DNA of 13,475 bases from positions 1-13,475 of the forward strand of contig JACPVB010000150.1 in assembly GCA_016191985.1 (NCBI GenBank), given 5' to 3'. Made by a program: the position numbers and the translations under genes. Positions within the stretch are counted from its first letter, which is position 1; the number at the start of each line of letters is the position of its first letter. This stretch comes from Chloroflexota bacterium. Its GTDB lineage: Bacteria; Chloroflexota; Anaerolineae; Anaerolineales; Villigracilaceae. The notes below the pieces were generated by a model. It was given only the letters and a program-made list of their open reading frames with translations, searched no databases and was not told the DNA's origin. Below are positions 1 through 6,685 of this stretch, in pieces.

Positions 1-1
1 G

Positions 2-154
2 GTCATCAACATGGAGCACGCCGCCTTTGACCAGGGCCTCGCCCAACAACTGGCAGACCACCTCGAAGCGCCGTGTTATTCACTTAGTGAATTGAAAGCG
101 GAGAGTTTGTATAACACGGTCAGGGACGAAATGTCCAAGCCTTCGAAGAAGTAG
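2..154 (+). CDS. C-terminal end of a VWA-domain protein, Mg-chelatase subunit D-like (partial)
   Basis: The frame enters from the left edge and stops at TAG 152-154, giving 50 residues beginning VINMEHAAFDQ and ending PSKK. The pattern 'GLAQQLADHL...CYSLSELKAESLYNTVRDE' matches the end of the von Willebrand factor A domain in magnesium/cobalt chelatase D-type proteins, where a 'GLA.eLA..L...y..L.el.a..L...v' segment closes the last strand and helix. These proteins partner an AAA+ subunit in metal insertion or act as stand-alone VWA/AAA proteins. The metal-binding MIDAS residues would lie upstream, outside the window, so function cannot be confirmed. The gene converges on the FAD oxidoreductase and shares a hairpin terminator with it. 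The family call is from memory of the motif and is moderate only. Confidence 0.6.
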   Translation, partial: VINMEHAAFDQGLAQQLADHLEAPCYSLSELKAESLYNTVRDEMSKPSKK

Positions 155-165
155 AAGAATAAAGC

Positions 166-200
166 AAGGCCTCCGAGTTCTTAAAGAACTCGGAGGCCTT
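166..200. terminator. Bidirectional intrinsic terminator between convergent genes
   Basis: A perfect inverted repeat, AAGGCCTCCGAGTTCTT at 166-182 and its reverse complement at 184-200, forms a 15-17 bp GC-rich stem with a loop of five bases or fewer. On the forward strand it runs into TTTT (199-202), as expected for an intrinsic terminator of the forward gene ending at 154. On the reverse strand it lies just beyond the oxidoreductase stop at 206-208, followed by a looser T-rich stretch (CCTTGCTTTA). It therefore probably serves both genes. Confidence 0.9.
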
Positions 201-205
201 TTAAG

Positions 206-1621
206 TTAAGAATCAAACCCCAATCCCAGCGCATCCAGCGTTTTCAACCAAAAATTTCTTTTCCCTGCATTTCGATCTGCGCGATCCAGCGACCATCTCG
301 TGAAGTTGATGATCGGCGAGCGGAAGGGTTCGGGTGGAAATGGGAAAGGTTTGGATTTTACCATTTGCAATTCGGTGCGTTCGGTCTTTTTGTTGTCCAG
401 CAAATCCAACATCACTTGCGCGCCGAAGCGGGATGCGCCAACGCCGAGGCCTGTGTATCCCATGGCATACGCAACTTTGCCGCCGTAGGCTTTGCCCCAA
501 AATGCGGTGTAGCGTGAGCAGGTGTCGATCACGCCGCCCCAGGCATGGGTAAAGCGGAGCCCCGTCAGTTGGGGGAATGTTTGGAAGAAGTGCTCAGCCA
601 AACGGGAGAAAGAAGCGGGATGATTTTCCAGGTGCGGCGCAACTTCATTATTCCGATAATAAATCGCATCATATCCGCCCCATAGAATCCGCCCATCTTC
701 TGAAGTGCGATAGTAATGGAATTGATTGCCGTTGTCGCTCAGGCCTTCACGACCCTGCCAGCCAATCGCATCGCGCTGTGACTTTGAAAGCGGCTCGGTC
801 ATCAACACGTAATCGTACACAGGCACCATGTAAAACGAAAGGCGTTTGAGTAATGGTGGAAATGCATTGGTAGCAAGCGCAACTTTTTTGGATTCAACTT
901 CGCCGTATTGTGTTTTGATGAGAATGGACTCGCGCCTCTCTTCCAACGCCGTTACCTGCGTGTTCTCAAACAAGCGGACACCAAGCTGGAGGCAGGCTCT
1001 CCTCAGTCCCCACGCTAACCGCGCGGGGTTGACCATGGCAACAGACGGATCAATGATACCCGCAAGATACGTGGGTGAATTAACTCGCGCACGCAGTTGG
1101 TCTGAATCTAAAAACTTAATACACTCCCCCACCCTGGCAGACTCTTCCGCCTCTTCGCGTAAATCATCAATTTGATATTCTTCCGTGGCAACGTTGATTT
1201 CCCCCGAACGCAGGAAATCACAATCGATATTGAATTGCTTTATCGTGTCTTCAATGCCATCAAGATTTCTGTGCCCGAGTTCCACCAGTTTGGGCATTTC
1301 TTTGGGCCAGCGATTCATTCCATTTTGAAAGGAATGAGTCAGCGAGGAGGCAACAAAGCCGCCGTTCCGTCCGCTGGCTCCGATGGCGGTCTCCCCCGCT
1401 TCAAGTAAAACCACATCACGGTCCGGGTTGGCTTGTTTGGCTTGCAGCGCCGTCCACAGACCCGTGAAGCCCGCACCTACAACGACGAGATCACCTGTGA
1501 TCTTTTCGGTGAGCGCGGGAACAGACTCAGGCTTGTTCGGGTCGTCCAACCAGAACGGCGTGAGCTTCACATCCGCAAGAGACTTTAAAGCCTCGGGGCG
1601 CGGAGTGTTCGAGAATGACAT
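206..1621 (-). CDS. FAD-dependent amine/amino-acid oxidoreductase (DAO family, PuuB/OrdL-like)
   Basis: A 471-residue protein of the D-amino-acid oxidase fold, close in layout to gamma-glutamylputrescine oxidoreductases. It likely oxidises a secondary or primary amine with FAD in the cytoplasm; the substrate is not readable. Visible marks: the Rossmann dinucleotide motif VVGAGFTG (about residues 47-54), an acidic residue ending the second strand (E75), the FAD-contacting GASGRNGGF (81-89) and the C-terminal glycine-rich GYTGLGVGASRFGA that closes over the flavin. Length is typical (430-480). The ATG at 1621 is preceded on the reverse strand by TTGGAGACATT, a good Shine-Dalgarno GGAG about 7 bases upstream. 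It appears monocistronic. Unusually, an internal piece of a near-identical gene lies at about 5495-5715. Confidence 0.88.
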   Translation of the reverse strand: MSFSNTPRPEALKSLADVKLTPFWLDDPNKPESVPALTEKITGDLVVVGAGFTGLWTALQAKQANPDRDVVLLEAGETAIGASGRNGGFVASSLTHSFQNGMNRWPKEMPKLVELGHRNLDGIEDTIKQFNIDCDFLRSGEINVATEEYQIDDLREEAEESARVGECIKFLDSDQLRARVNSPTYLAGIIDPSVAMVNPARLAWGLRRACLQLGVRLFENTQVTALEERRESILIKTQYGEVESKKVALATNAFPPLLKRLSFYMVPVYDYVLMTEPLSKSQRDAIGWQGREGLSDNGNQFHYYRTSEDGRILWGGYDAIYYRNNEVAPHLENHPASFSRLAEHFFQTFPQLTGLRFTHAWGGVIDTCSRYTAFWGKAYGGKVAYAMGYTGLGVGASRFGAQVMLDLLDNKKTERTELQMVKSKPFPFPPEPFRSPIINFTRWSLDRADRNAGKRNFWLKTLDALGLGFDS

Positions 1622-1643
1622 AATGTCTCCAAGGTCGCGGCCT

Positions 1644-1660
1644 GCCCAAATTCATTGGGC
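1644..1660. repeat. Small hairpin in the leader of the FAD oxidoreductase
   Basis: GCCCAA (1644-1649) and TTGGGC (1655-1660) form a 6-bp stem with a 5-base loop, about 23 bases upstream of the oxidoreductase start. It could be an operator or an mRNA leader hairpin, but it is short enough to be chance. Confidence 0.3.
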
Positions 1661-1840
1661 GGGTTCATAGATTTTCGTAAGTGTAATGGGAAGGTAAAGG
1701 AAGCGTCAAGCAGTGGACTGAAACTGGGGATCATTAAATGCCTCGTTGGCTCAGCTTGTTGTGGAATTCGCCGCATCCTCAGTTGATGGTCGGGTACTAC
1801 ACGCCGCAACGGTAATGTTTGATAGCCAATCAATAAAAGG

Positions 1841-1867
1841 AGCGCCCCTGAATTTGTCAGGAGCGCT
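1841..1867 (-). terminator. Intrinsic terminator of the STAND regulator
   Basis: AGCGCCCCTGA (1841-1851) pairs with TCAGGAGCGCT (1857-1867), an 11-bp stem with one G-T wobble-compatible mismatch and a 5-base loop. Read on the reverse strand the hairpin starts two bases past the regulator's TAA (1871-1869) and is followed by CCTTTTATT. It can also work forward because TTTT follows the right arm, although nothing upstream on that strand needs it. Confidence 0.8.
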
Positions 1868-1868
1868 T

Positions 1869-4484
1869 TTACGTGCCTTCCACAGGCAGGCCTATCTGCT
1901 GGTAAATCTGTTCAAGTAAAACTTCTCTGGCTTCTTTATATATTTTGTCAAGTTTGGATTTGCCAAGTTTCCTGGATAACCTGGTTTCCAGGCGCCGTAA
2001 CGAAAATGAATCACATTCAAGCAGGCTGATGGATTCCTTTTGCAATTGCGTTTTTATAAAAGCAAATAACTGCGCGGATCGAGCAAGGTTTCCAGTTACA
2101 AATTCTATATGGGATAACGCCAGCAGACAGGCAAGGATTCCGCCTTTGTGTTTCAGCGCGCGGTTGCCTTGCAGACTCTCCATGCAAAGCGAGCGGGCCT
2201 GCTCATGGCTATCCGCGTACAAAGCAGAATATGCCATCATCCGCAACGGAAAGGGCTGCTGATATTCATTGCCAATGGATTGAAAGATGTCAAGCGCGGC
2301 TTCCGCGTACCTGCCGGATTCGGGGTAATTCTCCAGGACATTGCAAATCAGCGACATATTTGCCAGAGCCATGCCCGCGCTGACGCGGTCCCCGATCATG
2401 TTGGACGCCTGCAAGGCATTTTGAAATGCTGGCAACGCTTCGGTGAATTTTTTATCGTAACGCAAACTATCCGCCTGGATCCGCAAAGCATAGCCCTTTG
2501 CCCAAATATCCTTCGTCTGTTCGATGATTTGCAACGCCTCCTGAATGGCGGCCTCGGCTTCGGCGTGTTTTTTCATTTCGTAGGATGCAATACACAGGCT
2601 GGTCAGCGCACGCGACAAACGCGGCAGGTGATTCATCTCGCGGCACAAGGCGACGCATTCCTGTAAAGCCGCATACGCTTTTTGCAATTCCCTCATCTCG
2701 CGGTAAATATCGCCCAGATAATAGAGCGCTTTTGCCAGGGCGTAACGATCACCTGAGGTCCGCGCGAGATATTCCGCTTCAGTGGAATAATCGCGGGCTT
2801 GCGCCAGGTCGTCGCGCCAGTAGGATAACGCGGCAGCGTGATATAAAAGTTTCACGTACAGCGATTTGTTTTCAAGCGAAGACGCGCGCGGCAAAAATTT
2901 TTTCGCCAGTTCCAGGCCTTCCTTGAAATGGCTGTGACGAAGCCAGACCAAACTCACCGACGCAGCGAGGCGCACGTCATTGTCATTTTTCACCGCAGAT
3001 TGAGACGCCCAATCCAATGCGGCGAGCAGGTTGTTGTGTTCGGCTTCGGCGCGCGGACGAAGGTCGAAGGGCGGTACGCCGTCCAACATGGTCTCCGCCT
3101 GCTCGGCCCAATTTGCAAAATACATTAAGTGACGATCCCGCGTATGGGCGCGCTCGCCCGAGGATTCAAACTTCTCCTGCACGAAATGGCGGATGGTATC
3201 GAGGAAGCGATAGCGCATTGTCTCATCATTCCCATCCGCAACCACCAGGGATTTTTCAACCAATTGTGAAAGCAAAGGGAGCATGGCGGCACGCTCGGCA
3301 TCGGTCTCATAGCACACAGCCGAAGCGGATTCCAAAGTCCAGCCGCCTGTGAAAACAGATAATCGTCTGAGAAACACCCGTTCCTCTTCCGAGAGCAGGT
3401 GATAGCTCCAATCCAACGCGCCGTGCAAAGTCTGTCTCCAGAGATGAGTATCGCGCGCGCCGCGCGTCAGCCATTGCATGCGCTGCTCGAAACGTTTAAG
3501 CATGGCATGTGGATTCAAAATATTGATGCGCGCCGCGGCTAATTCAATCGCAAGCGGCAAACCGTCCAACCGCGAACAAATTTCGGCGACCGCCGACGCG
3601 TTCTCTTCATTCAATGAAAATCCCGGTTGGACCGCCTGGGCACGCTGCATAAATAATTGAATGATGGGCGAGGCAAGCAGATCATCCATCCGCGCGGAGG
3701 TTTGCGGGACTGAAAGCGGCGCAAGTGGAAACTCCTGTTCAGCGGAGATGCGCAAGGCTTCGCGGCTGGTGACGAGCATCTTTACGCGTGGGGTCTTCGC
3801 AAGCAAAGCGGATATCTGCGGCGCGGATTGAATCACCTGCTCGAAATTATCCATGAGGATGAGGATGTGTTTATCGCGCAAAGCGGTCTGCGCCGCAGTC
3901 ATGCTGGACGATGGGTCCGCTTCGTGGATGCCAAGCATTTTCGCCAGCTCAGGCAGTACGCGCTCCGCCTTGTCGATGGGCGCAAGGTCAACAAAGATAA
4001 CGCCATGCTCGAAGGATTTCCCAGCCAGACGCGCGGCATGAATGGCGAGGCGCGTCTTGCCTACGCCGGGCGGACCAACCAGTGTGACGAGTCGAACATC
4101 ATCACTTAGCAGCAATGCAGTCAGCGCGGCGGTTTCCTGTTCGCGTCCCAATAATGGGGTGAAAGGAACAGGCAGGGAAACAGGATCAACTTCGTGGGCG
4201 GACGATGCGAGAGGTTCATTTGCGGGAGGATTCTGTTTATGGGCGGCAAATGCCAGCAGGCGGGCGCCCCAAGTCCCATCCTTTTCCAACCGCAAAGCGG
4301 GAATAAAGCGCGCCATCAACGTGGCGGCATCGGGAACAGTCTGGTTATTTTCAATCCGGCTGATGTAACTATAGTGGTAATCGACGCGCGCCGCCAGATC
4401 GCGTTGTGAAAGACGCGCGCGTTCGCGCAGGTAGCGTAAAAGCCCACCGAAATTTTGAAAAGAGTCAGGCGTGATTTCTGCCAT
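1869..4484 (-). CDS. XRE-family STAND ATPase regulator with C-terminal TPR repeats
   Basis: An 871-residue signal-responsive regulator. Residues about 10-70 form a Cro/C1-type helix-turn-helix (LRERARLSQRDLAARV...YISRIENNQ), giving DNA binding. A nucleotide-binding domain follows: Walker A GPPGVGKT (about 137-144), Walker B ILILMDN (about 207-213), the LVTSRE sensor (about 237-242) and GLPLAIELAAAR (about 308-319), the GxP-like motif of STAND/NB-ARC ATPases. The rest, from about 460, is helical with TPR-like units such as ALYYLGDIYREMRELQKAY, suited to sensing a ligand or partner. Such proteins usually oligomerise on ATP binding to switch transcription; the target here is unknown. The frame also allows a TTG start two codons earlier (4490). 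Neither start has a clear Shine-Dalgarno, so the message may be leaderless. It is divergent from the broken LURP-like gene, a possible former target. Confidence 0.85.
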   Translation of the reverse strand: MAEITPDSFQNFGGLLRYLRERARLSQRDLAARVDYHYSYISRIENNQTVPDAATLMARFIPALRLEKDGTWGARLLAFAAHKQNPPANEPLASSAHEVDPVSLPVPFTPLLGREQETAALTALLLSDDVRLVTLVGPPGVGKTRLAIHAARLAGKSFEHGVIFVDLAPIDKAERVLPELAKMLGIHEADPSSSMTAAQTALRDKHILILMDNFEQVIQSAPQISALLAKTPRVKMLVTSREALRISAEQEFPLAPLSVPQTSARMDDLLASPIIQLFMQRAQAVQPGFSLNEENASAVAEICSRLDGLPLAIELAAARINILNPHAMLKRFEQRMQWLTRGARDTHLWRQTLHGALDWSYHLLSEEERVFLRRLSVFTGGWTLESASAVCYETDAERAAMLPLLSQLVEKSLVVADGNDETMRYRFLDTIRHFVQEKFESSGERAHTRDRHLMYFANWAEQAETMLDGVPPFDLRPRAEAEHNNLLAALDWASQSAVKNDNDVRLAASVSLVWLRHSHFKEGLELAKKFLPRASSLENKSLYVKLLYHAAALSYWRDDLAQARDYSTEAEYLARTSGDRYALAKALYYLGDIYREMRELQKAYAALQECVALCREMNHLPRLSRALTSLCIASYEMKKHAEAEAAIQEALQIIEQTKDIWAKGYALRIQADSLRYDKKFTEALPAFQNALQASNMIGDRVSAGMALANMSLICNVLENYPESGRYAEAALDIFQSIGNEYQQPFPLRMMAYSALYADSHEQARSLCMESLQGNRALKHKGGILACLLALSHIEFVTGNLARSAQLFAFIKTQLQKESISLLECDSFSLRRLETRLSRKLGKSKLDKIYKEAREVLLEQIYQQIGLPVEGT

Positions 4485-4540
4485 ATTCAAATTGTACTCT
4501 GACTATGACCAAAGTACCCCTTTGCTGCGAAAAAATGATG

Positions 4541-4560
4541 CAACAAATATCAACAAATTC
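4541..4560. promoter_or_regulatory. Tandem 10-bp direct repeat, possible operator
   Basis: CAACAAATAT (4541-4550) is followed immediately by CAACAAATTC (4551-4560), identical in the first 8 bases and spaced by one helical turn. It sits in the 124-bp gap between the divergent STAND regulator and the LURP-like gene, where an XRE-type regulator might bind. No convincing -35/-10 pair is placed around it. Low-complexity AT-rich sequence could produce this by chance. Confidence 0.3.
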
Positions 4561-4608
4561 AACGTGGGTTTGATTAAACTAACTGAAAACATAATAGGAG
4601 AACCAGCC

Positions 4609-5288
4609 ATGTATCAATATCCACTAACGTTTACCTTTCCCGCCTTTTCCGTTTCACCTCAAATTACCGTGAAGGATGCGCGCGGCGCGGCAATCTTAAG
4701 TGCCGCGAAGAAATTGCTTTCCTCCAAAGAAGAGATCAATGTGACCAGGAATAACCAGCCTGCATATTCGATTGTCAGCCGGGAGAATCGCATTACGGAT
4801 ATTCCCAGCAATTGGGATATCAAGGATGCGGGCGGGACCACACTGGCGGTGATTGATGATGATTTTCTATCCGCCATTGATACGTCCAAGTTCATCCCGA
4901 CCTCGGCGGGTTCCGCGCTGGCGGATATGGAAATCCATCGCGCACTTAACCTGCGTTCGATCCCCATGTATTGGATCAACGACACCGCAGGCAAACATAT
5001 CGGTCTGGTTGCGCCCGATAAAAATTCACTGATGGCAATGCAACTGCCCTGCAGCAGTTCATCCGCAAATTGCCCGCGCTGTTCTTTCGCTTTATTACGC
5101 CCAGCTATTATGTGCGGCTCGGTGAAGAGACGATGATGGTCGTTAAGAAGCAACGCACCTTCATGCTGGATACTTACATATTGGAAGCGCGCGGATAATT
5201 CACCGACGCAGACGAGCCTGTATTGCTGAACAGCATCCTGCTGGCGCTCGTGTATGAACGACAGAGATTAAAGGATTTGTATTCATAG
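4609..5288 (+). pseudogene. Broken LURP-one/tubby-like-fold protein gene (one frameshift, one nonsense codon)
   Basis: The start is ATG 4609, with AGGAG at 4596-4600 eight bases upstream; in-frame codons further up lie in the divergent promoter region. The frame reads well to about VAPDKN, then shifts. At the A-run 5020-5024, restoring one A gives DKKFTDGNATALQQFIRKLP, after which the protein continues plausibly (ALFFRFITPSYYVRLGEE, VVKKQRTFMLDTYILEARG). A TAA at 5196-5198 interrupts between ARG and FTDADEPVLLNSILL, where GAA (one base different) would fit. The frame ends at TAG 5286-5288. The restored product is 226 residues. Its repeated 'D..G..la' strand pairs and 'K.rtFmlDtYil' C-terminus recall the LURP-one/phospholipid-scramblase (tubby-like) fold. 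As it stands, translation ends at 5136 after 175 residues, the last ~38 out of frame. A homopolymer sequencing error could explain the first lesion but not the second. Confidence 0.65.
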
Positions 5289-5433
5289 GACTTTCGCTTG
5301 TCATTCTGAGCGACACCTGCACTGCACCGAACGCAGTGCGGTGCAAGTGAGCGAAGAATCTCTGATCTCGGAGGTAGAGACCCTTCGCTATCGCTCAGGG
5401 TGACATGAAAAAGAGCGCTTGAGCGAAAGTCCT
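5287..5433. repeat. Nested palindromic repeat (TGTCATTCTGAGCG family)
   Basis: Outer arms AGGACTTTCGCT (5287-5298) and AGCGAAAGTCCT (5422-5433) are perfect reverse complements. Inside them TGTCATTCTGAGCG (5299-5312) faces CGCTCAGGGTGACA (5392-5405), and further in GAGCGAAGAATCTC (5350-5363) faces GAGACCCTTCGC (5377-5388). This is the style of dispersed, non-coding palindromes found in many copies in several bacterial phyla. It starts on the stop codon of the LURP-like pseudogene and fills the gap before the oxidoreductase remnant. It could fold as a long RNA hairpin from either strand. Confidence 0.8.
5314..5349. repeat. 36-bp palindromic element, copy 1 (nested in the larger palindrome)
   Basis: CACCTGCACTGCAC (5314-5327), an 8-base loop CGAACGCA, then GTGCGGTGCAAGTG (5336-5349) form a 14-bp stem with one mismatch and one wobble pair. 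It interrupts the TGTCATTCTGAGCG...GAGCGAAGAATCTC repeat. The bases TGAGCGA occur on both sides (5307-5313 and 5348-5354), as an insertion with a target duplication would leave. A second copy is at 10187-10222. Confidence 0.75.
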
Positions 5434-5494
5434 GATTCATGCAAATTAGAAACCTATCAGTTAATTCCCCTCTTCGCGGAGCGGCAAGGATTTT

Positions 5495-5715
5495 CGCCAT
5501 ATTGTATTTTGAGGATGACACACTTCGCGTCGCGCTTCTCTTTCAACGCCGTTACCTGCGTATTCTCAAACAAGCGGACTCCAAGCTGGAGGCGGGCCCT
5601 CCTCAGTCCCCACGCTAACCGCGCGGGGTTAACCGTGGCAACGGATGGATCAATGATGCCCGCAAGATGCGTAAGTGAAATAACTCGCGCACGCAGTTGG
5701 TCTGAATCTAAAAAT
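5495..5715 (-). pseudogene. Internal fragment of a second FAD oxidoreductase gene
   Basis: Positions 5531-5714 align without gaps to 931-1114 of the intact oxidoreductase (constant offset 4600), with 15 mismatches counted by hand, about 92% identity. Similarity continues to about 5495 (CGCCATATTGTATTTTGA versus CGCCGTATTGTGTTTTGA at 901) across a 6-base, frame-preserving insertion. On the reverse strand the reading frame stays open and gives LDSDQLRARV...HLAGIIDPSVATVNPARLAWG...LFENTQVTALKEKRD. There is no start, no FAD-binding N-terminus and no C-terminus, and it runs to a stop soon after the homology ends. Upstream, WPTEL (about 5760-5775) may match WPKEM of the intact gene, hinting at an internal deletion. 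It lies downstream of the hydrogenase operon on the same strand and is taken as a remnant of a duplicated or recombined gene. Confidence 0.8.
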
Positions 5716-5805
5716 TGGTAGTGATATTGAATAAGTGATGAATTTGCGTAGTAACGACCAAGCTCTGTGGGCCAGTCGTGTTTTACGTGAAGATCATCAC
5801 TTCCA

Positions 5806-6336
5806 TTAACCCACTACCAAATAGTTTATCAACTCTGTTGAAATTTCATCCACAGCAGTTTGGACAGAGGGACTGAGTTCGGAGCCAACCTCGTTTTGCG
5901 CGGGTTGAATGCCGAGGACGGAAACCTCGCAGCCGATTTCTGCGGTGAGATAGCCTGCCAGCATGGACAGCGGCAGGGAATGGGACGAGGCACTCATGCC
6001 GTCAATCGCATCGAGGGGAATCCATTGGATGGCACCCGGCGGTTCGTCCATGTGGGCGGCGTCTATTAAGATGACATGCTCAGGGCGAAAGGCTCTGATT
6101 TTGCCAGTGACATTTTCAGGAGCGGGACCGCCTTCGATAATGAGCAGATTATCCGCGTGAGGATGTTGAAGCAATTGACGCACAACCATCAGCCCGGCAG
6201 AGTCGTCTCCGCGTAGGTCACTGCCTATTCCGACGAGACAGGTACGGGGTAGAGCGAAGCGGTTATCCTGGCTGTGGAGGAGGTTGCGGGTGAGCGAGTT
6301 TATCCATGAGGTTGGCAACGTCATCATCTTTTCCAT
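5806..6336 (-). CDS. hycI: [NiFe] hydrogenase maturation protease (HycI/HyaD family)
   Basis: A 176-residue endopeptidase that removes the C-terminal tail of the hydrogenase large subunit once nickel is in place. Marks: LVGIGSDLRGDDSAG (about 34-48) holding the metal-sensing acid D45, ILIDAAHMD with D92, and SSHSLPLS with H119. These equal the three Ni-contacting residues known in HybD/HycI, so the enzyme looks active. It is last in the operon, and its 5' end overlaps the ferredoxin gene by about 74 bases. ATG 6336 is the longest start; ATGs at 6327 and 6324 follow a weak GGAAAAG and are equally possible, giving a slightly shorter N-terminus and a 62-65 base overlap. Its presence beside a large subunit with a cleavable tail supports a functional hydrogenase. 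Confidence 0.9.
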   Translation of the reverse strand: MEKMMTLPTSWINSLTRNLLHSQDNRFALPRTCLVGIGSDLRGDDSAGLMVVRQLLQHPHADNLLIIEGGPAPENVTGKIRAFRPEHVILIDAAHMDEPPGAIQWIPLDAIDGMSASSHSLPLSMLAGYLTAEIGCEVSVLGIQPAQNEVGSELSPSVQTAVDEISTELINYLVVG

Positions 6337-6685
6337 AAAATGCTGTAAATTTTTCCTTGCTTAGCGCAGCCAGTTCCCAATCATCATTTGGCATGGTAAT
6401 GCATTTGAATTTGCACGATTGAATACATTGGCCGCAGTACGCGCACTTGTCGATGTTGTAGCGCGCGACAAAGCGTTTGGCAGCGCGGTCGAGAATAACG
6501 ATCTCTAGCGCGTCGGCGGGGCAATCTTTGGCGCACAGATTACAGCCCGTACATTTCGCTGGATCGAAGTGAAGCCGCCCGCGAAAACGTGGAGCGGTCT
6601 TTGGTTTTTCAAAGGGATATTTTTCCGTGACGGGCGGAGTAAAGAAGGATTTGAAAATATCCATGAACATGGCTCCGAGTCTCAT
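6263..6685 (-). CDS. Two-[4Fe-4S] ferredoxin subunit of group 4 hydrogenase (NuoI/HycF/HyfH-like)
   Basis: A 140-residue electron-transfer subunit expected to pass electrons from a soluble donor to the small subunit cluster. Two Cx2Cx2Cx3C motifs are complete: C45-C48-C51-C55 followed by P56 (CTGCNLCAKDCP), and C81-C84-C87-C91 (CAYCGQCIQSCK). The N-terminus (MDIFKSFFTPPVTEKYPFEKP) resembles NuoI/HycF membrane-proximal segments. The start at 6685 is chosen because its ATG overlaps the TGA of the NuoH-like gene (ATGA, 6685-6682), with AAAGGA eight bases upstream. The open frame reaches back to 7084, but that part is antisense-frame noise inside the NuoH-like gene. No transmembrane helix is seen. 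It is shorter than NuoI of E. coli (180). Confidence 0.9.
   Translation of the reverse strand: MRLGAMFMDIFKSFFTPPVTEKYPFEKPKTAPRFRGRLHFDPAKCTGCNLCAKDCPADALEIVILDRAAKRFVARYNIDKCAYCGQCIQSCKFKCITMPNDDWELAALSKEKFTAFYGKDDDVANLMDKLAHPQPPPQPG

Noticed and set aside
1738..1815. Forward 25-codon ORF MPRWLSLLWNSPHPQ... between the oxidoreductase and the regulator
   Set aside because: It has no recognised family and only a weak GGGG upstream. A reverse frame is also open here, and chance is likely.
4570..4597. Promoter TTGATT-16 bp-TAATAG before the LURP-like gene
   Set aside because: Transcription would begin after the AGGAG ribosome-binding site, removing it from the message.
5174..5521. Reverse-strand 115-codon ORF across the palindromic repeat
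   Set aside because: It runs through the repeat and only partly through the oxidoreductase remnant in the wrong frame; no homology or ribosome-binding site is seen.
5787..5800. GTGAAGATCATCAC near-palindrome just after the protease stop as a terminator
   Set aside because: The arms are only four bases around GATC, with two mismatches and no T-run on the reverse strand.
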